A stretch of 64,000 nt of DNA from Pseudomonas sp. N40(2020) (lineage in GTDB: Bacteria; Pseudomonadota; Gammaproteobacteria; Pseudomonadales; Pseudomonadaceae), in the NCBI RefSeq assembly GCF_014472415.1, contig NZ_JACSZV010000006.1:124001-188000 (forward strand). The letters run 5' to 3'. Position 1 is the first letter of the stretch. The number at the start of each line of letters is the position of its first letter. Below the pieces are notes generated by a model. The model was not told the DNA's origin and ran no database searches. It was given only the letters and a program-made list of their open reading frames with translations. Below are positions 34,791 to 44,188 of this stretch, one piece after another. The translations under genes were made by a program, and so were the position numbers.

Positions 34791-34943
34791 TCAGGACTCC
34801 TGTTCGCAAGCGCAAAAAAACCGGGCATCTGACGATGTCCGGTCTGGAAAGCGTTTGAAACAAACCAGGCAGGCGCCGATGACAGCATTGAGCTGTTGCG
34901 AGACGCCGACTCCGTTGAGGAGTGCGATAGAAATTCGCTGCAT
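34791..34943 (-). CDS. 50-codon leader ORF in front of the sugar dehydrogenase
   Basis: An ATG at 34943 follows AACAGGTGAAGTG, nearly the same as the dgoK ribosome site (AACAGGTGAAGCG). The frame reads MQRISIALLNGVGVSQQLNA at the start and ends FFCACEQES with a stop at 34791, three bases before the SDR ATG (TGA-TTC-ATG). Four cysteines. A GGAGT before the end may also serve the SDR start. It could encode a small protein, or be a translated leader retained from a duplicated dgoK-type upstream region. No homologue is known to me. Confidence 0.5.
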   Translation of the reverse strand: MQRISIALLNGVGVSQQLNAVIGACLVCFKRFPDRTSSDARFFCACEQES

Positions 34944-34997
34944 CACTTCACCTGTTTTGTTCTTTTTAAGTGTGAGTGCGTGTTACTGCTGGAGCCG

Positions 34998-35057
34998 ACT
35001 ATAAACCCGACCAGCAAATAATCTCAATATATAATTTTACATCCCATATTTTGGGAT
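34998..35057 (-). promoter_or_regulatory. Promoter and palindromic operator (shared box, copy 2)
   Basis: Read leftward: palindrome at 35041-35057, -35 TTGAGA (35022-35027), 18-bp spacer and -10 TATAGT (34998-35003), in the same geometry as copy 1 upstream of dgoK. It abuts the stop codon of the lactonase gene, so the dehydrogenase transcript has its own start inside the cluster. Flanking sequence is less similar, so the box looks selected, not merely recently copied. Confidence 0.75.
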
Positions 35058-35933
35058 TTAGCCCGCAAAACGCGTACAGAGCTTTCCTGCGACATCGACC
35101 CGCAATGACAGCACGGCGCCGTCCAATGGATGGTTGAGTGGGCTGTGGGCGCTGGTGATGTACAGGGTTTTCAGATCTTCGCCGCCGAATACGCAACTGG
35201 TCGGCCGACTGACCGGCAATTCAATCTTGCGATCGATTTTGCCTTCAGGCGTCAAGCGCAGCAGACAACTGCCGTCCCAACGCGCGTTCCACACATAGCC
35301 TTCACTATCCATCGCCGAACCGTCCGGACCGCCCTGTTGATCGGGGCCGTACCAGATGTAAGCGGTGTCGAGATTGCCGTCGGTGTGAACGAAATAGCGA
35401 TAAAGCGTGCTGTCGAGGCTGTCACCGAACAGCAGCGTGCTGCCGTCGTCGCTCCACAGCAGCGTGTTGGGAATCCCCAAACCGCGCAGCAGCGGCGTGA
35501 CGCGTTTGTCCGGATCAATACGGAACAGTCCACCCGAGCGGCGGATGATCGGCAGGTCTTCGCCCTGCTCGCCGATGTTGTTTTGCATGGTGCTGAGCCA
35601 TAACCGGCCCAGGGCATCACAGCGAGCTTCGTTGGCGCGGTTGCCGGGTTGCGGATCAGCAACGCAGAACAGGGTCAGGCGCGGGTCGAGTCCCGGAGAA
35701 TCGAGATCGAGGCGATAGACGCCACTGCTCAGAGTCACCAGCGCATCACCGCTGGCACAAGGAATGAACGCCGACACATGCTCGGGCATTTGCCAGATCT
35801 GCACGTTCTGGCCGACCAGGCGCAGGGCTTGCTTGCCAGCAATATCGACCCAGTACAGCGCCTGCGTCGGTGCGTCCCAGAACGGGCCTTCGCCGAGTTT
35901 GGCGCGGTGTTGGGTCAGTGCGGTCCAGGTCAT
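35058..35933 (-). CDS. SMP-30/gluconolactonase-family sugar lactonase
   Basis: A 291-residue beta-propeller protein. It has the metal/catalytic Glu in LGEGPFWDAPTQALYWVDI, then ANEARCDALGRLWLSTMQNN (Asn/Asp ligands) and YITSAHSPLNHPLDGAVLSL. It would open galactono- or arabinono-lactone made by the dehydrogenase. It begins 37 bp after gntR and probably shares its transcript. Confidence 0.9.
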   Translation of the reverse strand: MTWTALTQHRAKLGEGPFWDAPTQALYWVDIAGKQALRLVGQNVQIWQMPEHVSAFIPCASGDALVTLSSGVYRLDLDSPGLDPRLTLFCVADPQPGNRANEARCDALGRLWLSTMQNNIGEQGEDLPIIRRSGGLFRIDPDKRVTPLLRGLGIPNTLLWSDDGSTLLFGDSLDSTLYRYFVHTDGNLDTAYIWYGPDQQGGPDGSAMDSEGYVWNARWDGSCLLRLTPEGKIDRKIELPVSRPTSCVFGGEDLKTLYITSAHSPLNHPLDGAVLSLRVDVAGKLCTRFAG

Positions 35934-35969
35934 GGCGATCCTTCTTTGTTGTTTTTAGTGTGTGGGTAT

Positions 35970-36692
35970 TTAGCCGGCTTTTTTGTCAGCCATGACTTTG
36001 GGGTAAAAGCGTTTGATCGCCAGGTCCGCATTGTCGATCAGCGTCATGCAGGCCCATACGCCCCGCGCGGAATCGCGAGCGGCGATGGCGTCGGCCATGT
36101 CTTTGTGGATCGGCAAGGTGCGACGCAGTTCATCGGGGTCGGCGGCGGAGACTTCGAACGACACCGCAAGCAAGGCGCCTAGGGCCGGGACCATTTGTTC
36201 GATGAACTGATTGTGGCTGGCAGCGAGAATGCATTCGTGGAACGTCTGGTCGGCGCGGTTGTAATCCTTGCTGCTGTCGACCGCCCGCTCCAGCGCGTTA
36301 TAGGCCAGTTGCACCGCCTCGATCTGTTCGAGGGTCGCTCGCTCGCAAGCCCAGCGCACGGCCATGGGTTCGATGGTGCGGCGCAAATCAAGCAGGTCAT
36401 CAACGAAGTTTTCCGGCAGGCCGTTGCGCGACAGCCAACCGACGACTTGCGGATCGAACAGATTCCAGCGCCGCACCGGCAAGACGCGAGTACCGACTTT
36501 CGGCCCGACTTCAAGCATGCCTTTGGCGACGAGGGTTTTGATGGCTTCGCGGATGACCGTGCGGCTAACCCCGAGCTGTTCGCCCAGATCGGCCTCGACC
36601 TTGATGGTCTGCCCAGGTTTCACCTGACCAGCGGCGATCCAACTGCCGAGCCAGTCGACCGTTGACGCATGAAAGCTGCTGGACATGAACAC
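35970..36692 (-). CDS. GntR-family FadR-type regulator (DgoR-like)
   Basis: A 240-residue protein. The winged helix (VEADLGEQLGVSRTVIREAI, KTLVAKGMLEVGPKVGTRVL) is followed by an FCD effector domain with its metal-binding pattern (RRTIEPMAVRWACERATLEQ, DQTFHECILAASHNQFIEQM). The linker RRWNLFDPQVVGWL and the RTIEPMAVRWACERAT stretch resemble E. coli DgoR (QWNYLDTDVLQWV there). Effector may be galactonate or another aldonate. It is first in a unit with the lactonase. Confidence 0.9.
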   Translation of the reverse strand: MFMSSSFHASTVDWLGSWIAAGQVKPGQTIKVEADLGEQLGVSRTVIREAIKTLVAKGMLEVGPKVGTRVLPVRRWNLFDPQVVGWLSRNGLPENFVDDLLDLRRTIEPMAVRWACERATLEQIEAVQLAYNALERAVDSSKDYNRADQTFHECILAASHNQFIEQMVPALGALLAVSFEVSAADPDELRRTLPIHKDMADAIAARDSARGVWACMTLIDNADLAIKRFYPKVMADKKAG

Positions 36693-36723
36693 CTCAAAGC
36701 GGATCGCGATGGATGCCTACGCT

Positions 36724-36737
36724 AATCATCATACGAT
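36724..36737. promoter_or_regulatory. 14-bp motif, probable GntR operator upstream of gntR
   Basis: AATCATCATACGAT, inverted exact copy of the site in front of araF, 32-45 bp upstream of the gntR start. This placement fits autorepression. Confidence 0.6.
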
Positions 36738-36754
36738 TGAGTGTCAACGACAAA

Positions 36755-36831
36755 AAAGATCGCAGCCTTCGGCAGCTCCTACAGGAGATTGCATTCCAAA
36801 TGTAGGAGCTGCCGAAGGCTGCGATCTTTTA
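36755..36831. repeat. REPIN touching the DUF1285 stop codon
   Basis: Arms AAAAGATCGCAGCCTTCGGC...TGTAGGAG and their inverse. The right arm ends within the stop codon of the DUF1285 gene (TAA at 36829-36831), so it could form the 3' end of that transcript. Confidence 0.85.
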
Positions 36832-37389
36832 GGGCTCCAAGCCGATGCGGAAGAACTCGCCGCTGCTCCAAACCCCCAGCCAGCGCTGGCCATCGATTTC
36901 GCGACTGACCGCCAACTCCACCAATTGGTAGAACACATTGCGGTGGATCAGCGCTTCGAGGTTGGTGCGCACGTGCACGTATGGCGCAGGCTCTTGCGTG
37001 GCGGGATCAATCTCGACGCGGATCGGATGCTCGGGCCCCGCCTCGGCGGTTTCGTCGACGTTGGTGGTAAAACGCAACACCTGCGCCTCGCCCTCGCCTT
37101 CAACCTCCACGGCAATCGCTACAAACGGCGCGTCGTCGACTTTGATCCCGACCTTTTCGACCGGGGTAATCAGGAAATAATCATCGCCGTCGCGGCGAAT
37201 GATCGTGGAGAACAACTTGACCATCGGCTTGCGCCCGATCGGCGTGCCCAGGTAATACCAGGTGCCGTCTCGGGCGATGCGCATGTCGATGTCGCCGCAG
37301 AAGTCCGGATTCCACAAGTGCACCGGCGGCAGGCCTTTGGTTTTGGGGATCTGTCCCAACAGGTCATTGGCTTTTTGCGGGCCACTCAT
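36829..37389 (-). CDS. DUF1285 protein
   Basis: A 186-residue protein matching the DUF1285 family I know from Pseudomonas: [60 protein letters not shown]. The role of the family is undefined. It follows the DUF4823 lipoprotein gene by 15 bp on the same strand. Confidence 0.9.
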   Translation of the reverse strand: MSGPQKANDLLGQIPKTKGLPPVHLWNPDFCGDIDMRIARDGTWYYLGTPIGRKPMVKLFSTIIRRDGDDYFLITPVEKVGIKVDDAPFVAIAVEVEGEGEAQVLRFTTNVDETAEAGPEHPIRVEIDPATQEPAPYVHVRTNLEALIHRNVFYQLVELAVSREIDGQRWLGVWSSGEFFRIGLEP

Positions 37390-37404
37390 GGCGTACTCCT
37401 TGGC

Positions 37405-38016
37405 TTATTGGTCGCCGACCCCCAACAGGCTGCGTGCATATTGAGCAAGCGGAGGGCCGATCAGGTCTTCGGGTTTGTTGTCGTGGAACGTCAGTAAACC
37501 GCCACGACTCTTGATACGTGCAGTATCAATCAAATACTGGGTGCTGGTCTCGATCAACATGATCTGAATCACGCCGCCATCGATGCCCAGGCGATCCACG
37601 TACTCCTGATCGAGCCATTCATCGGAGTTACCAATGCGGTCGTCGGCCTTGGCGAAACGCGTGTACAGCAGGTAATGAGCACCCGCATCGCGGGCTTCAC
37701 CCATTGCCTGATCAAGGCCTTCGGGCGCGCGCGCGCGACGGACCATCGGGAAATACTCGACAAAACCCTTGAAGGCTTCCTCTGCCACCACGTTCGGTCG
37801 CGGATACGAACCACCCGGTGGTGCAAAGGCGCCCTGCGCGATGTAGATGAACGAGTCCGGCTGAATGCGGAAGTTGTTCACGCGGCGGCTGTCGCTGTGA
37901 TCCAGCAGCCCCGCGTCGCTCATGTGGTAGCGAGTGCCTTCGGCCATATCGCTGACATTCATGCAGCCGCCAAGCGCCAAAACGGCCAGCAGCAAAACCA
38001 GGCTACGCATCCTCAT
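37405..38016 (-). CDS. DUF4823 lipoprotein
   Basis: A 203-residue protein with a lipobox (LAVLALGGCMNVSD) and the DUF4823 pattern typical of pseudomonads (GAFAPPGGSYPRPNVVAEEA; YLLYTRFAKADDRIGNSDEW). The start could be the M at 38016 or the one two codons later. It is probably cotranscribed with DUF1285. Function unknown. Confidence 0.88.
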   Translation of the reverse strand: MRMRSLVLLLAVLALGGCMNVSDMAEGTRYHMSDAGLLDHSDSRRVNNFRIQPDSFIYIAQGAFAPPGGSYPRPNVVAEEAFKGFVEYFPMVRRARAPEGLDQAMGEARDAGAHYLLYTRFAKADDRIGNSDEWLDQEYVDRLGIDGGVIQIMLIETSTQYLIDTARIKSRGGLLTFHDNKPEDLIGPPLAQYARSLLGVGDQ

Positions 38017-38102
38017 CCTCCAGAAGCCGGTGACGGAAAACCGGCGAATGGCCGTTGAATGCAGCTTTTGCGCCAGCTCGTGGGTATGGCGAATGCGGTT
38101 CT

Positions 38103-39071
38103 TCAGCCGCCGATGATTTTCATGACCGTCGCGCCGCCAGAGAACGCCACTTCCTGCTTGTCACCCAAGGCTTTGACCAGCAGCCTTTGCAGCGCCGGCA
38201 GCGCTTGATGACGTGGTTTGTCCAGCAGATCGCCGACGTAATGGCGATTGCTCGACGACAGGCAACCGTGCAACCAACCGGTCGACGACAAGCGCAACCG
38301 CGAGCACGTCCGGCAAAACGGCACGCTTTCGTTGGCAATCACGCCGAAGTTACCCAACCCGGGAATAGAGTAACGCACGGCCGTGGCGTCCACGGGCGCA
38401 TCGGTTTGCGCGTACTCATAACGCTCGCCAATCAGCTCCAGCAACTGTTGCAGACTGACAAACTGTTGCAGGAAGGCATTGGAGTCTTTGGCCAGGTGGC
38501 CCATGCGCATCAGCTCGATGAAACGCAGTTCAAATCCACGCTCAAGACAGTAATCAAGCAGCGGCATCACCTGATCGAGATTCTGCCCGCGCAACGGCAC
38601 CATGTTGACCTTGATCTTCATCCCCGCCGTTGCGGCCTGATCCATGCCGTTGAGCACTGTGGCCAGGTCGCCACCACGGGCAATACTGCGAAACGCACTG
38701 GCGTCGAGAGTATCGAGGGAAACATTGATCCGGCGCAGACCGGCGTCTACCAGCAGCGGGAGCTTTTTGGCGAGCAGCTGACCATTGGTGGTCAGACTGA
38801 TGTCGTCCAGCCCCATCTTACCGACGGCGGTCATGAACGATTCGAGTTTGGGGCTGACCAGCGGCTCGCCACCGGTAATACGCAGGCGCTCGATGCCTGC
38901 GGCTTCGATCAGATAGGCCACGCCGCGTGCCATGGCTTCGGCCGACAGTTCATCCTGCGCAGCGACCAGCCGCTTGCCGTTGGGCACGCAGTAGGTACAG
39001 GCGTAATTGCAGGCTGAGGTCAGACTGATCCGCAAATTGCGAAAACGCCTGCCTTGACGGTCAACGATCAT
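38103..39071 (-). CDS. moaA: GTP 3',8-cyclase (molybdenum cofactor synthesis)
   Basis: A 322-residue protein from the ATG at 39071. It has the radical-SAM cluster motif in LTSACNYACTYCVPNG and the C-terminal second 4Fe-4S cluster in FCRTCSRLRLSSTGWLHGCL, and ends in the Gly-Gly typical of MoaA. It starts cofactor synthesis from GTP. No other moa genes are adjacent. An 11-bp inverted repeat lies 30 bp upstream. It may serve the molybdenum enzyme at 59-62 kb. Confidence 0.95.
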   Translation of the reverse strand: MIVDRQGRRFRNLRISLTSACNYACTYCVPNGKRLVAAQDELSAEAMARGVAYLIEAAGIERLRITGGEPLVSPKLESFMTAVGKMGLDDISLTTNGQLLAKKLPLLVDAGLRRINVSLDTLDASAFRSIARGGDLATVLNGMDQAATAGMKIKVNMVPLRGQNLDQVMPLLDYCLERGFELRFIELMRMGHLAKDSNAFLQQFVSLQQLLELIGERYEYAQTDAPVDATAVRYSIPGLGNFGVIANESVPFCRTCSRLRLSSTGWLHGCLSSSNRHYVGDLLDKPRHQALPALQRLLVKALGDKQEVAFSGGATVMKIIGG

Positions 39072-39100
39072 GATCACTCCGGCGATTGAAAATCGAGCCA

Positions 39101-39130
39101 CTAAAACTTGACTCACAAATCAAGTTTTAG
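39101..39130. promoter_or_regulatory. 11-bp perfect inverted repeat upstream of moaA
   Basis: CTAAAACTTGA (39101-39111), 8-nt spacer, TCAAGTTTTAG (39120-39130), 30 bp upstream of the moaA start and about 80 bp beyond the tetR stop. No T run follows on the minus strand, so an operator is more likely than a terminator. Confidence 0.5.
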
Positions 39131-39208
39131 CAAGCCCTATGCCTGAGTATATTCCTGCGGTACTGCGCCATGTAGCGAAATCATGGCGCAATAAGGGAAG
39201 TGAATGGC

Positions 39209-39847
39209 TCAGCTGCTCGGCGTTTCCGGGTCGCGCTTGCGCTTGTTGCCCATGCGCACACCGATATCCATCAGGAACTGGAAGAAACCTTCCTGATCTT
39301 CCAGCACATTGCTCCAGAACGGCGAGTGATACAGCGCCACTGCGCCGTGCACCAACGCCCAGGAAGCGCAATAGTGGAAATACGGCGGCACATCTTCCAG
39401 CTTGCCTTCGCTGATGCGGCCCTTGATCAGCAAGGTGAGGCGTTCGAAATTCGAGGCACGGATCTTGTGCAGCTCCTCGACCATCTCCGGCACCTGATTG
39501 CCCTTGACCACCTTTTCTTCGAGGCGATCAAACAGGCGATAACGCTGAGGGTCACGCATGCGGAATTCGAAGTAGGCGCGGGACAGCGCTTCCTTGTCCT
39601 TGTCGACATCGGCGGAATGCAGCAGCTCGTTCAAATCGCGCTCGTAATCGAGCATCAGGCGCAAATAGATCTCGGCCTTGGACTTGAAGTGCTTGTAAAT
39701 CGTGCCTTTGCCGATACCCACGGCATCAGCAATCATCTCGACGGTGACACTGTCTTCACCTTGGTCGAGGAACAGCTTGAGCGCGGTATCGAGAATTTCT
39801 TGCTCGCGGCGACGAAACTCACGGACCTTACGAGGTTCTTTGTGCAT
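39209..39847 (-). CDS. TetR/AcrR-family regulator
   Basis: A 212-residue protein. The helix-turn-helix (DSVTVEMIADAVGIGKGTIY, KHFKSKAEIY) is at residues 33-63 and the ligand-binding domain is all helical. It corresponds by position to PA2957 of P. aeruginosa, just before the rgsA/tatD region. Ligand unknown. Confidence 0.92.
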   Translation of the reverse strand: MHKEPRKVREFRRREQEILDTALKLFLDQGEDSVTVEMIADAVGIGKGTIYKHFKSKAEIYLRLMLDYERDLNELLHSADVDKDKEALSRAYFEFRMRDPQRYRLFDRLEEKVVKGNQVPEMVEELHKIRASNFERLTLLIKGRISEGKLEDVPPYFHYCASWALVHGAVALYHSPFWSNVLEDQEGFFQFLMDIGVRMGNKRKRDPETPSS

Positions 39848-40060
39848 AAGAAAAGGTCTGAAGGGTCAAAATTCGAAGCCGCGTATTATGCCTAACTTGC
39901 GCAAAAATGCACGGATCATCCGACCATATCTGTGTTTCTTGTTCGTTTTGGGAACGTTTGGGGTGCAATGAGAACTCAACTGAAGCGAACGTATTCCAAA
40001 TTTGTTTAAAAACCCCGACCGGCTAACTGGACTGCACGCCAGACTGATCAATACTTGAAC

Positions 40061-40178
40061 TGTCGGGCGGCATCTCCCCCAAGTGCCGCGCCGATAAAGG
40101 TACCAAAGGACCGCGTGCCTTTGTTTTACTCCTAATGGTCTTAACCCGGATTCACCCCCCAGAACCCGGGTTTTTTTT
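40061..40178 (+). ncRNA. rgsA: RgsA small RNA (RpoS-dependent)
   Basis: The 340-bp gap between tetR and tatD holds no gene, but a plus-strand terminator (ACCCGG...CCGGGT plus eight T) ends at about 40178. A sigma-S-like -10, CAATACT (40049-40055), gives a start near 40061, so the transcript is about 118 nt, close to the 120 nt known for RgsA. The neighbour order matches P. aeruginosa PA2958.1, located just before tatD. Identity rests on position, length and promoter type, not on sequence alignment. Confidence 0.7.
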
Positions 40179-40187
40179 GCCTGCGAT

Positions 40188-40973
40188 TCAGCCTTTTACA
40201 TGGGCCAACGGGAACAACCGCTTGAAGTTCTCGGTGGTCTGCTCGGCGAAACGCTCATAGTTTTCGCCGCGCAGCATCGCCAGAAACTCGGCCACTTCGC
40301 GCACATACTGCGGCAGGTTCGGTTTGCCGCGATACGGGATTGGCGCCAGATACGGCGAATCGGTCTCCACCAGCAGGCGATCCGCAGGGACTTTGCTTGC
40401 CACATCGCGCAAGGCGTCGGCATTGCGGAACGTGACAATGCCCGACAGCGAAATGTAATAACCCATGTCCAGCGCTGCTTTGGCCATGTCCCAGTCTTCG
40501 GTAAAGCAATGCAGTACGCCGGCCTGGGGCAACGCTGCTTCACGTAGCAGCTCAAGGGTATCGGCGCGGGCGCCACGGGTATGGATGATCACCGGCTTGC
40601 CGGTCTGCTGCGCCGCTTGCAGGTGCAGGCGGAACGACGCCTGTTGCAGATCGGCGGCTTCCGGCTCGTAGTGATAGTCCAGACCGGTTTCGCCGATCGC
40701 CACCACTTTCGGGTGATTGAGTTCGTGCAGCAACCAACCCAGCGCTGGCGCCGCGCCGGGCTGCACATCCAACGGATGCACCCCGACCGAACAGTCGACG
40801 TCTTCGTATCGGTCGGCCAGGGCTTTGACGTCAGCGGCGTTGTCGGCGCTGACGCCGATGCACAGAAAGTGCCCTACCCCGCGTTCGCGGGCTGCATCGA
40901 GTGCAGCATCCAGCGAGCCGTCATGGGCGGCGAGGTCGAGGCGATCAAGGTGACAATGGGAATCTACGAGCAT
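40188..40973 (-). CDS. TatD-family metal-dependent hydrolase (DNase-like)
   Basis: A 261-residue protein. Metal ligands: VDSHCHLDRLD at the N-terminus, AIGETGLDYHYEPEAADLQQ in the middle and LLVETDSPYLAPIPYRGKPN near the end. TatD proteins are 3'-5' exonucleases or DNases. It is the last gene of a minus-strand run that begins at tmk, after pilZ. Confidence 0.93.
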   Translation of the reverse strand: MLVDSHCHLDRLDLAAHDGSLDAALDAARERGVGHFLCIGVSADNAADVKALADRYEDVDCSVGVHPLDVQPGAAPALGWLLHELNHPKVVAIGETGLDYHYEPEAADLQQASFRLHLQAAQQTGKPVIIHTRGARADTLELLREAALPQAGVLHCFTEDWDMAKAALDMGYYISLSGIVTFRNADALRDVASKVPADRLLVETDSPYLAPIPYRGKPNLPQYVREVAEFLAMLRGENYERFAEQTTENFKRLFPLAHVKG

Positions 40974-40988
40974 AAAAGAGACTGCAAC

Positions 40989-41345
40989 TTACATCGTATG
41001 AGTGGGACGGTCGGACTTGAGGGCTCCGGCCAGATGGGTTTCGATGCGACTGCGCGCGGTGTTGTCGCCATCGTTGAACTGCACGCCGACCCCCGCTGCG
41101 CGGTTGCCTTGCGCACCTTTGGGGGTAATCCAGGCGACTTTACCGGCCACCGGAATCTTCTCCGCCTCGTCCATCAGGTTCAGCAACATGAACACCTCAT
41201 CGCCCAACTTGTAGCTCTTGTTGGTCGGGATGAACAGACCACCGTTCTTGATGAACGGCATGTAGGCCGCGTAAAGCACTGACTTGTCCTTGATGGTCAG
41301 GGACAAAATGCCGTTGCGCGGCCCCGGGCTGACGGGTTCATTCAT
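40989..41345 (-). CDS. pilZ: PilZ protein of type IV pilus assembly
   Basis: A 118-residue protein, the same length as P. aeruginosa PilZ. The ATG at 41345 has GGAGGT upstream; a frame extending four codons farther is less likely. Core features: GILSLTIKDKSVLYAAYMPF and TNKSYKLGDEVFMLLNLMDE. This original PilZ lacks the usual c-di-GMP-binding RxxxR motif and works with PilB and FimX in pilus extension. Confidence 0.93.
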   Translation of the reverse strand: MNEPVSPGPRNGILSLTIKDKSVLYAAYMPFIKNGGLFIPTNKSYKLGDEVFMLLNLMDEAEKIPVAGKVAWITPKGAQGNRAAGVGVQFNDGDNTARSRIETHLAGALKSDRPTHTM

Positions 41346-41387
41346 GTTGACCTCCACTGCTGATGTTCAGAGTCTAGGTACACATTC

Positions 41388-43005
<1,618 letters not shown>

Positions 43006-43015
43006 TTAATCAAAG

Positions 43016-44185
43016 TCATTGCGTGTTTTGTGGTGCTGCTGCGTCCGGTGCAGGTTCCTGGGGAGGAACCGATGGCAGCGACTCTGGCGCAGTGTCCGGT
43101 GATGCCGCCGGAATCGCTTCCTCAGTGGCCGGAGCCGCTTCAGGCGTCGTCACTGGCGCCGGGCTTGAGCGGTAATCCGCACGTCGCTTGAGTTGGAACT
43201 CTCGCACCGCGCTGTTATGGGCATCGAGGTCGTCAGAGAACACATGGCTGCCGTCGCCACGAGCTACAAAATAGAGACTGCTACCTTCCACCGGGTTCAG
43301 TGCCGCATGAATCGCTTCGCGCCCGACCATCGCAATCGGCGTCGGCGGCAAGCCAGGAATCACATAGGTGTTATACGGCGTCGGCTCCTTGAGATGAGCG
43401 CGAGTCAACTTGCCGGTGTAGCGATCACCCAAACCGTAGATCACGGTGGGATCGGTCTGCAACTGCATACCAAGCGCCATCCGGCGCACGAAAACCCCGG
43501 CAATCTCACCGCGCTCTTGCGGCACACCGGTTTCTTTCTCGACCAGCGAGGCGATGATCAGCGCTTGATAGGGTTCCTTGTAAGGCGCATCGACGGAGCG
43601 CTTTTCCCACTCCTTGGCCAGCACTTCATCAAGACGATCAAAAGCCTTTTTCAGCAGTTCGGTATCAGAAACTCCGCGCACGAAGCGGTAGGTATCAGGG
43701 AAGAAACGGCCTTCCGGGAACAAGCCCTTGTGGCCAATCTTCGCCATCACGTCACTGTCGCTCAAACCATTGAGGGTCTGCTCGATCTTTTCATCTTTCG
43801 CCAAAGCGGCGCGCACCTGGTGGAAGTTCCAGCCTTCAACCAGGGTCAGGCTGTACTGCACCACATCGCCACGCTTCCACGAATCGATCAGTCCATTGAC
43901 GGTCATGCCGGGTTGCATGCGGTATTCACCGGTGTGGATCGGCGTACCGGCAAGATTGAAACGCCAATAGACCCGAAGCCAGAAAGCGTCCTTGATGACG
44001 CCATCGGTTTCAAGTTCGAGGAAGGTACGGGTCGGTGTGGAGCCTTTCGGCACATCCAGCAGTTCTTCCTGCGTGATGTTCAGAGGCTGTTCCAGTGCGG
44101 AGTGAATCTTCCAGGCGCTGGCGCCCAACAACAGCCCTGCCAGAACCAGTCCGGTTTCCAGCAGCAGCAAAAGTTTACGTCTCAC
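43016..44185 (-). CDS. mltG: Endolytic murein transglycosylase
   Basis: A 389-residue protein with one N-terminal membrane segment (LLLLLETGLVLAGLLLGASA), a LysM-like region, and the catalytic YceG domain with Glu in IIASLVEKETGVPQERGEIA; YNTYVIPGLPPTPIAMVGRE follows. The C-terminal 60 residues are Pro/Ala/Glu-rich (PEAAPATEEAIPAASPDTAP), longer than in many orthologues. It cleaves nascent glycan strands. It starts 3 bp after pabC. Confidence 0.96.
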   Translation of the reverse strand: MRRKLLLLLETGLVLAGLLLGASAWKIHSALEQPLNITQEELLDVPKGSTPTRTFLELETDGVIKDAFWLRVYWRFNLAGTPIHTGEYRMQPGMTVNGLIDSWKRGDVVQYSLTLVEGWNFHQVRAALAKDEKIEQTLNGLSDSDVMAKIGHKGLFPEGRFFPDTYRFVRGVSDTELLKKAFDRLDEVLAKEWEKRSVDAPYKEPYQALIIASLVEKETGVPQERGEIAGVFVRRMALGMQLQTDPTVIYGLGDRYTGKLTRAHLKEPTPYNTYVIPGLPPTPIAMVGREAIHAALNPVEGSSLYFVARGDGSHVFSDDLDAHNSAVREFQLKRRADYRSSPAPVTTPEAAPATEEAIPAASPDTAPESLPSVPPQEPAPDAAAPQNTQ

Positions 44186-44188
44186 GAA

